9,820 nt of DNA from Sporomusa sp. (GTDB lineage Bacteria; Bacillota_C; Negativicutes; Sporomusales; Sporomusaceae). The translations under genes were made by a program, and so were the position numbers. Positions 4,898 through 9,820 of this stretch are shown here, one piece after another. Position 1 is the first letter of the stretch; each line of letters starts with the position of its first letter. The notes beneath the pieces are model-generated. The model saw only the letters and a list, made by a program, of their open reading frames with translations. It searched no databases and had not been told where the DNA came from. The stretch is from assembly GCA_029256645.1 (NCBI GenBank), contig JAQSXM010000092.1, positions 1 through 9,820 of the forward strand, written 5' to 3'.

Positions 4898-5899
4898 CTA
4901 TTTAAGTGCTTTTTTTATCTTATCTGCCTGTTCCGGCGTTACCCATTGCAGCCATAAACCCTCATTTGTTGTTAAGAACCATTTAGCAGTATCAGCATAG
5001 CTGGCCTTGGTTTCGTTCATATGCGCCAATGCCTTAGCTGTGATATCGCTTGATGTTTTATATTTTTTCAGAAAATCAGCAACTTCAGGCGCTTTCTCTG
5101 CCAGGTGTTTGTTGGAACTGATGGTGACCTTGACTGCAGCAAAATCTCCTTTTCCTTCTGCAAACGTTGCCTGGTCATAAGGAGTATCCTGTAATTTTAC
5201 CAGATCATATTTGCCGGTCAGCCAGGTCGGTTCCCAGTAATAGCCTACGATAGGCAGCCCCTTTTCATATGCGCTGGTGAAAGCGGTGGCCAGTGCAGCA
5301 TCTGAGCCGGGACGAAAATACGTGAAGTCTTTATCCAAGCCATAATTCATATACTTCTTGTATAGAATCTTGTCTACTTCCCAGCCAGGTATAGCGCCAT
5401 AGATGCGCCCCTTGCCCCGGGCCTCCGGGTCGGCAAAGACCTCTTTGAACTGCTTTAAATCCTGTACACTTTTTAGGCCTGGCGCCAATGGTTTAATATT
5501 GCGTTTTGCATCCCCTTCAATCACATAGCGGGGAACATACAAGCCTTGGGCATTATCATCAAAATTTACGCCCAGCTCAACAATATTGCCTTTTTCCACA
5601 TCTGTTTTATAGTCAGGCAGGTTGTCGGTCCAGGTTTCCATGTAAATGTCGAGGTCACCATTCTTCATGGCCTGATAGGTGAGGGTAGAGGTTCCGCTGG
5701 TCTCTTCCACCTTATACCCCATGCCATTTTGAATGATAAACATGGCCACAGCATTATGGAACTTGATGCTGTCCCAGCCTGCATCTGCAAGTTTTAGTGT
5801 AACTTGTTTGGTAGATGATTGTTGACTGTTGCCACATCCGGCAAGAAATACCATCAGTGTACTAATGATAAAAAATAGTACCGCCTTCTTTTTAAACAT
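4898..5899 (-). CDS. Glycine betaine-type ABC transporter substrate-binding lipoprotein (OpuAC/ProX family)
   Basis: This 333-residue extracellular binding protein is anchored as a lipoprotein: a KKK n-region, a hydrophobic stretch FFIISTLMVF, and the lipobox LAGC with the lipidated Cys22. The mature part has the usual two-lobe OpuAC layout. Aromatic residues of the type that cage quaternary amines by cation-pi contact are visible, including Trp42 (DAGWDSIKFHN), Trp90 (METWTDN) and Trp222/Trp226 in GYYWEPTW (219-226). The last two motifs are typical of the betaine/choline/carnitine class. It is the first gene of the operon, with a GGAGTGA site shortly before the ATG and a strong promoter upstream. 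Leading with the binding protein differs from B. subtilis opuA, where the ATPase gene comes first. Betaine, proline betaine, carnitine or choline cannot be told apart by eye. Confidence 0.88.
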   Translation of the reverse strand: MFKKKAVLFFIISTLMVFLAGCGNSQQSSTKQVTLKLADAGWDSIKFHNAVAMFIIQNGMGYKVEETSGTSTLTYQAMKNGDLDIYMETWTDNLPDYKTDVEKGNIVELGVNFDDNAQGLYVPRYVIEGDAKRNIKPLAPGLKSVQDLKQFKEVFADPEARGKGRIYGAIPGWEVDKILYKKYMNYGLDKDFTYFRPGSDAALATAFTSAYEKGLPIVGYYWEPTWLTGKYDLVKLQDTPYDQATFAEGKGDFAAVKVTISSNKHLAEKAPEVADFLKKYKTSSDITAKALAHMNETKASYADTAKWFLTTNEGLWLQWVTPEQADKIKKALK

Positions 5900-5924
5900 A
5901 TCATCACTCCTTTTTCGATCTACA

Positions 5925-5959
5925 ACCTACAACTCAATTTTAGTATGTAAGTTGTCGGT
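5925..5959. promoter_or_regulatory. Candidate operator: inverted repeat over the transporter promoter
   Basis: ACCTACAACT (5925-5934) and AGTTGTCGGT (5950-5959) are inverted copies matching at 9 of 10 positions, 15 bp apart. The repeat overlaps the -10 box and most of the spacer of the operon promoter, where a bound protein would block polymerase. A 7-bp tandem CTACAAC copy occurs at 5920-5933. The adjacent GntR-RCK_C gene is the likely source of the binding protein. This is inference; the site has not been matched to a known BusR motif. Confidence 0.5.
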
Positions 5960-5966
5960 ATGTCAA
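5937..5966 (-). promoter_or_regulatory. Promoter of the betaine transporter operon
   Basis: On the minus strand a perfect -35 box TTGACA (5966-5961), an 18-bp spacer and a -10 box TAAAAT (5942-5937, five of six) give a start near 5930, about 30 bases before the binding-protein ATG. The strength of the boxes suggests that expression depends on repression and not on activation. Confidence 0.7.
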
Positions 5967-5992
5967 GATCAGAATTTAAAAGGGCATAAAAC

Positions 5993-6048
5993 AGGCACGT
6001 CTATTCCTTTCAAACCGCTTTACACAGTTCAAAAAAATATACGTGCCT
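5993..6048 (-). terminator. Possible long-loop hairpin after the regulator gene
   Basis: AGGCACGTCTA (5993-6003) and TATACGTGCCT (6038-6048) form an inverted repeat matching at 10 of 11 positions, with a 34-nt loop. On the minus strand it follows the regulator stop by about 25 bases and is followed by GTTTTATG. The loop is long for an intrinsic terminator, so it may instead be an mRNA-stabilising or regulatory structure. Confidence 0.35.
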
Positions 6049-6073
6049 CTGAGGTCTCCTTATTTATGATGAG

Positions 6074-6697
6074 TTATCCCTCACGCATGATTCTTGCCAC
6101 ACGTTTAAAAACACCGGTATCACCAATGAAAAGAATAATATCTGTGGGCATAAAGCAAGCATAGGGTCCGGGAGAAACAATAACCTTCCCTTCCCGCTTT
6201 ATGCCCACAATTGTTGCACCGGTACTCTGCCAGAACTGTACATCAGCAATCATCTTTCCCAGCAGCGGCGAGTTCAAAGGAACCTCAAACTCCATGATAT
6301 GAATGGGATTAATATTCCGCAGCCGCTCACTTAGATCAAACATGTGCTCAACGTTTTCTAATATTTCCTGGTTCAAAGCATTGCGTTCTTCAATCTTTTT
6401 ATAGATGTCGGCTTTCAGATCCCGCAAATCTTTGCCTGTGTTATATTTTTCGATATACTGCAGGGCATCTACCCGGGACTTAATTGTTACGCCGCTGCCT
6501 GTTAAGACCTCTACGATCCCCATGTCTTCCAATAAGCGCAAAGAACGCCGTATTGTCTCCGGTGAAACATTATATTCACCGGCTAACAAAGAACGCCCTG
6601 ATATCCGGGTCCCCTCTTTCAGTTCCCCTTTTGCAATACGAACCGCTATATCTATGGCAATTTGAGAGTAAACCGGGGTATCGATCAAGTTTTTCAT
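6074..6697 (-). CDS. GntR-type regulator with RCK_C (TrkA_C) domain, BusR-like
   Basis: From the preferred start this is a 207-residue dimeric DNA-binding protein with three parts. A GntR winged helix comes first, with VSPETIRRSLRLLEDMGIV as recognition helix and GSGVTI as wing. A helical coiled-coil linker follows, with ADIYKKIEERNALNQEILE. A C-terminal RCK_C domain runs over the last 75 or so residues, from about HIMEFEVPLNSPLLGK to FIGDTGVFKRV. This is the architecture of BusR of Lactococcus and Streptococcus, which binds c-di-AMP through RCK_C and represses a betaine ABC transporter. The gene lies 174 bp upstream of such a transporter, pointing towards it. The ATG at 6697 is chosen because AGGTG lies ten bases upstream. 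An earlier ATG at 6715 adds six residues but has no ribosome binding site. Ligand and target are inferred from family and position. Confidence 0.82.
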   Translation of the reverse strand: MKNLIDTPVYSQIAIDIAVRIAKGELKEGTRISGRSLLAGEYNVSPETIRRSLRLLEDMGIVEVLTGSGVTIKSRVDALQYIEKYNTGKDLRDLKADIYKKIEERNALNQEILENVEHMFDLSERLRNINPIHIMEFEVPLNSPLLGKMIADVQFWQSTGATIVGIKREGKVIVSPGPYACFMPTDIILFIGDTGVFKRVARIMREG

Positions 6698-6742
6698 GTT
6701 GTCCCAACACCTCATAATAAATGCTAACTATCATATCTCATC

Positions 6743-6771
6743 ATCATACATCTAAATAAACCGGCAATCAA
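6743..6771 (-). promoter_or_regulatory. Promoter of the GntR-RCK_C regulator
   Basis: On the minus strand TTGATT (6771-6766), a 17-bp spacer and TATGAT (6748-6743) give a start near 6736, about 40 bases before the preferred ATG. No copy of the operator-like repeat of the transporter promoter is visible here, so autoregulation through that site is not suggested. A 7-bp repeat, GCTAACT (6723-6729) with AGTTAGC (6783-6789), flanks the promoter at a 53-nt distance. Confidence 0.5.
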
Positions 6772-6788
6772 GTTTCAAGTGGAGTTAG

Positions 6789-7697
6789 CTAAGGGTGCTT
6801 GCTTGCCATCAGGATACCGATTGCGATTGAGTTTAACTTGGCAATATCGGAATCAGCCCGTGAGGTGAGGACAATGGGGGCTCTGGCTCCGACAACGATT
6901 CCCGCTATCTTTCCCCTGGCGAAAAACACAATCGATTTATACAGCACATTGCCTGCTTCAATATAAGGCATTAACAATATTTCCGCATGACCGGCCACCG
7001 GATCTGTAATCCCCTTATGGCGAGAGGCCTCGACCGATACCGCATTATCCAGTGCCAGCGGACCGGCTACTGTGCAGCCCTTTAATTCACCGGTTTCATT
7101 CATCCTTACCAGTTCAGCGGCATCAAGTGTTGCCTGCATCCTGCTGTTTGTTTTTTCTACAGCACACACACACGCTACCTTAGGATGGTCATTGCCCAGC
7201 GCCCTGGCAACCTGTACTGCATTTTCAATAATTTGCTTCTTGGTAAGTACATCTGGTTCGATATTCATTGCTGCATCAGTAATGTAAAACAAGCGGTCAT
7301 AGCCGCTGACCTCAGCTACGGCAATATGAGATAATACGTTTTCTGTCCGCAGTCCGGTTTCTTTATCTAATACCGCCTTTAGGATTATCGCAGTATCTAC
7401 CAGACCTTTCATAACAACCTGGGCTTCGCCCCGGCAAACAAGCTGCACGGCCGTCCGGCATGCTGCAACGTTATCCTTTTGGTCAATGATTTTAAATTGA
7501 TCAATTTCAATCAGATTGGCCTGGGCGATTTGGCGGATTTCTGCTTCATTGCCAACTAATATTGCCTCGGCTACCCCCATATCTTTGGCGTTTCTTACTG
7601 CCAGCAGCACCTCAAGATCCTGCGCAACAGCCACAGCAATTGTTTGGGGACCTTTGACCTGCGCTGTCTGGATAATTTCTTCAAACTTTTTTATCAT
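6789..7697 (-). CDS. Phosphate butyryltransferase / phosphate acetyltransferase family enzyme
   Basis: This 302-residue cytosolic enzyme exchanges CoA for phosphate on a short acyl group (acyl-CoA + Pi to acyl phosphate + CoA), the step before ATP formation by a butyrate or acetate kinase. Family hallmarks are MKGLVDTAIILKAVLD, FYITDAAMNIEPD, GPLALDNAVS, IEAGNVLYKS and APIVLTSRADS near the C-terminus. The length matches Ptb (about 300) and not the longer Pta. The start is set at the ATG at 7697, seven bases after GGGG (7705-7708) in AAGGGGT. A TTG at 7745 could extend the frame by 16 residues but lacks support. No kinase gene is in the window. A phosphate-acetyl or other branched acyl specificity is possible. 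Confidence 0.85.
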   Translation of the reverse strand: MIKKFEEIIQTAQVKGPQTIAVAVAQDLEVLLAVRNAKDMGVAEAILVGNEAEIRQIAQANLIEIDQFKIIDQKDNVAACRTAVQLVCRGEAQVVMKGLVDTAIILKAVLDKETGLRTENVLSHIAVAEVSGYDRLFYITDAAMNIEPDVLTKKQIIENAVQVARALGNDHPKVACVCAVEKTNSRMQATLDAAELVRMNETGELKGCTVAGPLALDNAVSVEASRHKGITDPVAGHAEILLMPYIEAGNVLYKSIVFFARGKIAGIVVGARAPIVLTSRADSDIAKLNSIAIGILMASKHP

Positions 7698-7841
7698 TGC
7701 ATTACCCCTTAATCTGGTATTATTATATGAGGAGTTCATAGGCAATTGTATGTTAGCCTTTCTAATTTTACCACAAACCTGACCACTATCAGAGCCCCTG
7801 TTTTTTTAAAAGGCACAACCTGGTCCACTTGTTTTTCCCAA

Positions 7842-7867
7842 TAAAAAAAAGCCGCAGTTTTTGCGGC
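7842..7867 (-). terminator. Intrinsic terminator of the PaaK-like ligase gene
   Basis: On the minus strand GCCGCA (7867-7862) pairs with TGCGGC (7856-7851) over a 5-nt AAAAC loop, followed by eight T. It begins nine bases after the ligase stop. It separates the ligase from the phosphotransferase gene, which must therefore be transcribed mostly from its own promoter in 7700-7840, where I see no convincing -35/-10 pair. Confidence 0.9.
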
Positions 7868-7875
7868 AGTCAAAT

Positions 7876-9204
7876 TTATCGTAAATCAATTATTTTTAGA
7901 TCTTTAATCTGTTGGCCAAGATCACGCACTACCTCAATAGCCAGGTACAAACTCCCATTTCCTGTGTTGACTGCCAACTGTGGGTAGGCCGCTTTTAATG
8001 CTTTTTCTACTAATTCCGCAGCAGGGGTCCCCTCGGCCTTGACTGTCAATTTATCGGCCAGCCCGGCTTTTTCGATCAGCACGGCCACTCTGCCGGTAGT
8101 GCCGGGAACCTTGCCGATCGCATCTGCGATTACCCGTCCGTACAGATTCATGTCCCCGGCAACAAACATATCATCTGTGCGTCCTTTGATGCTGACCGCT
8201 TTTAAGGGTAACCAGCATTTGCATTCTGCCCAGCGCGCCTTATCACCTGAACGATAACGCAGTAAAGGCATTCCTTCCCGGCGGATAGTGGTAAAGACCA
8301 GCTCCCCTTCCGGGGCCGGTTTACCGGTAACAGGATCAATAATCTCTGTTATTAGATGCAGATCATTAAGATGAAAGGCAGTACATTCAGGCAAAGCAAT
8401 GGTTTGCGCACTGCCGATTTCGGTTGAACCGTAACTATCGAAAACAGCTGCCTGCCAATAGCTTGCAAACAATTCTTTATGATCCGGGGTCAGCAGTTCC
8501 CCGGCAAGGATAATCTTATCAACCGGGCTGCGATAGCCGGAGTGCTGTGCTTCCCGGGTCAAAGCAGTCATATAGGATGGTGATGAGAAGATTATATTTG
8601 GTGAAAAGCGCCTCATCCATTTTATCGTTTCCTGAGGGTTATCGGCACCGACACTTAAGGGTAAGCCGCCGGCACGTTCGACCGCGCGTTGTACACTGGC
8701 ACCGCCAATCCACAAGCCATGGCCAACCGGCATAGCGATCAGGGCAATCAGCCTGCCGGTATGAGCAATACGGATTGCCATACCATAGAGGTTAGACAAT
8801 GTCTGTATTTCCCGGAAGGTGTAGTACACCCGTTTTGGCTCACCGGTGGTGCCTGAGGTAGTATAAACAGCAGCTAATTTTTCTTCAGGCACACAGAGGA
8901 AATCCTGCCACTGTAATATATCCTTGGTAGTAGTAAAGGGCAGTTTTTGTAAATCAGCAGTTGTCCTTATATCTGCCGGATGTAGGCCGCACTCGTCAAA
9001 TAGTCGCCGGTAAAATGGCGAATATGAGTAGACATACTCGATTGTATCACGTAACCGCCGCTCTTGAATTGTAGCAATACCCTCTGGCTTCAGACCGTTT
9101 TTCACCATGTGACGCAAAAATTCACCAGCTCTTTTGACCACTGCTGGCTGGGAGTTGTGTTCTTCAAAACGCCGTAATGTTTTATCAATAACCTCTGGGA
9201 TCAT
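7876..9204 (-). CDS. Phenylacetate-CoA ligase-like (PaaK family) adenylate-forming enzyme
   Basis: This 442-residue member of the ANL superfamily activates a carboxylic acid with ATP to an acyl-AMP and usually passes it to CoA. The ATP-binding P-loop is YTTSGTTGEPKR (about residues 114-125 from the chosen start). Later motifs are DSYGSTEIGSAQT (adenine binding), GELVFTTIRREGMPLLRYRSGD (the PaaK-type A7 region with the ribose-binding Asp) and the hinge GRTDDMF. The N-terminal YSYSPFYRRLFDECG is the 'yhSpFYrkll' opening of the family. A usual PaaK continues after the hinge with 'irGvNvfPsqiE', whereas this one reads VAGDMNLYGRVIADAI, so its C-terminal subdomain differs. The start is the ATG at 9204, seven bases after AGGAG (9212-9216); the ATG at 9210 would be only one base from it. 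The substrate is unknown. Confidence 0.82.
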   Translation of the reverse strand: MIPEVIDKTLRRFEEHNSQPAVVKRAGEFLRHMVKNGLKPEGIATIQERRLRDTIEYVYSYSPFYRRLFDECGLHPADIRTTADLQKLPFTTTKDILQWQDFLCVPEEKLAAVYTTSGTTGEPKRVYYTFREIQTLSNLYGMAIRIAHTGRLIALIAMPVGHGLWIGGASVQRAVERAGGLPLSVGADNPQETIKWMRRFSPNIIFSSPSYMTALTREAQHSGYRSPVDKIILAGELLTPDHKELFASYWQAAVFDSYGSTEIGSAQTIALPECTAFHLNDLHLITEIIDPVTGKPAPEGELVFTTIRREGMPLLRYRSGDKARWAECKCWLPLKAVSIKGRTDDMFVAGDMNLYGRVIADAIGKVPGTTGRVAVLIEKAGLADKLTVKAEGTPAAELVEKALKAAYPQLAVNTGNGSLYLAIEVVRDLGQQIKDLKIIDLR

Positions 9205-9210
9205 CAGCAT

Positions 9211-9377
9211 GCTCCTAAAACTCGCTAGAAATCTATCTGCCGACCAATAAAGGGGGCGGGAATAGGTTAGTATAATTATGTCCGGACTGTCACCCCTTAT
9301 ACACCCGGTGAACTCAAAGTATATTTGCCCTGGTTTTCACCGAAACTGTTATGGAATCTTTTTTCAGGAGACCTGCT
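9211..9377. promoter_or_regulatory. Divergent intergenic region between ligase and exporter genes
   Basis: This spacer must hold promoters for both genes. On the plus strand TATAAT at 9271-9276 is a good -10 box, but the -35 position reads TAAAGG. On the minus strand no strong pair was found. Small palindromes cluster here: ATAATTAT (9272-9279), TCCGGA (9281-9286), and a 7-bp inverted repeat CGGTGAA (9306-9312) with TTCACCG (9346-9352), which could form a hairpin in the exporter leader. Confidence 0.35.
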
Positions 9378-9820
9378 ATGGACTATATACTTCTTATAAA
9401 ATGCATCTTTAGTGGCTTTTTTCTAGCCGCGCCTATCGGCCCGGTCAATCTGATCTGCATCAGGCGCACATTAACCGATGGATATATAACCGGGCTGGCG
9501 GTAGGTATGGGGGCTGCAATGGCTGATACGTTATACGGCTATGCGGCCGCGGCAGGGTTAAGTTTTATTACTGATTTTATTCTTCACTATCACGTTGCCT
9601 TTCGCTGGGGAGGCGGCGTATTTATCATTTATCTTGGACTAAGAACACTGCGTGCTGCGCCGCAATGCCTTACTATGGAGAGAACCTCCCCCAATCTATA
9701 CAGACTGTTCGCAGGGATTTTTCTCCTTACCCTGACCAATCCCATTACTGTTTTTGCTTTTCTCGCCTTATTCTCATCCTTAGGTATCGCTGTGCTTATA
9801 ACAGATTTCTTTACTACAGT
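9378..9820 (+). CDS. LysE/RhtB-family amino-acid exporter, N-terminal part (runs off window)
   Basis: The visible 147 codons encode an inner-membrane protein of the LysE superfamily, which exports amino acids or related small metabolites. It begins MDYILLIKCIFSGFFLAAPI and continues with the family motif GPVNLICIRRTLTDGYITGL. The second segment VGMGAAMADTLYGYAAAAG has the conserved Gly/Ala-rich stretch with an acidic residue. The third is WGGGVFIIYLGLRTLRA, the usual 'gG.yLiylGi.tlr' helix. FLLTLTNPITVFAF contains the 'TltNPkt' motif of a later helix. AGGAG at 9366-9370, seven bases before the ATG, sets the start. The frame stays open to the window edge. It is divergent from the ligase gene. 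The exported substrate cannot be predicted. Confidence 0.85.
   Translation, partial: MDYILLIKCIFSGFFLAAPIGPVNLICIRRTLTDGYITGLAVGMGAAMADTLYGYAAAAGLSFITDFILHYHVAFRWGGGVFIIYLGLRTLRAAPQCLTMERTSPNLYRLFAGIFLLTLTNPITVFAFLALFSSLGIAVLITDFFTT

Noticed and set aside
7790..7800. CAGAGCCCCTG followed by a T-run, matching an arm of the transporter terminator (2732-2742)
   Set aside because: No complementary arm lies nearby, so it cannot form the hairpin; an 11-base match alone is weak evidence for a repeat family or a terminator.

Overview
The window looks like chromosomal DNA from an anaerobic Firmicute. The reasons are strong AGGAGG-type ribosome binding sites, TTGACA-like promoters, moderate GC in genes with AT-rich spacers, and a gene set (phosphate butyryltransferase, a PaaK-like acyl-CoA ligase, an OpuA-type betaine transporter, a GntR-RCK_C regulator). 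The protein sequences feel closest to Negativicutes such as the Sporomusa/Pelosinus group, but that is an impression and not a demonstrated assignment.

Layout from left to right. Positions 1-70 (minus) hold the first 23 codons of a GntR-family regulator that runs off the window. Positions 129-1334 (minus) encode a homocitrate/isopropylmalate-synthase-like enzyme with altered active-site loops. It is preceded by a leader of about 215 nt and by a 60-bp AT-only palindrome that contains a good promoter. The gene-poor stretch 1335-2323 is not empty: it carries that leader, the palindrome, a minus-strand terminator hairpin, a decayed 400-bp transposable element with 25-bp inverted ends (1768-2167), and a second AT-rich hairpin. 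Positions 2324-2722 (plus) encode a hotdog thioesterase of the FlK family.

Positions 2826-5899 (minus) form one operon for a quaternary-amine (betaine-type) ABC importer: lipoprotein binding protein, permease, then ATPase with CBS domains. The ATPase reading frame is broken by one in-frame TAA. Upstream, 6074-6697 (minus) encodes a GntR-type DNA-binding domain fused to an RCK_C (TrkA_C) domain. This is the architecture of BusR, the c-di-AMP-responsive repressor of betaine uptake in lactic acid bacteria. The importer promoter lies inside a near-perfect inverted repeat that is a candidate operator. The regulator, the operator and a transporter with CBS domains suggest an osmolyte-uptake module governed by c-di-AMP.

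Positions 6789-7697 (minus) encode a phosphate butyryl/acetyl-transferase and 7876-9204 (minus) a phenylacetate-CoA-ligase-like adenylating enzyme with a textbook terminator. From 9378 (plus, running off the right edge) there is a LysE/RhtB-type exporter divergent from the ligase. With the thioesterase and the acyl-condensing enzyme, the flanking genes have an acyl-CoA flavour, but the sequence does not show that they form one pathway.
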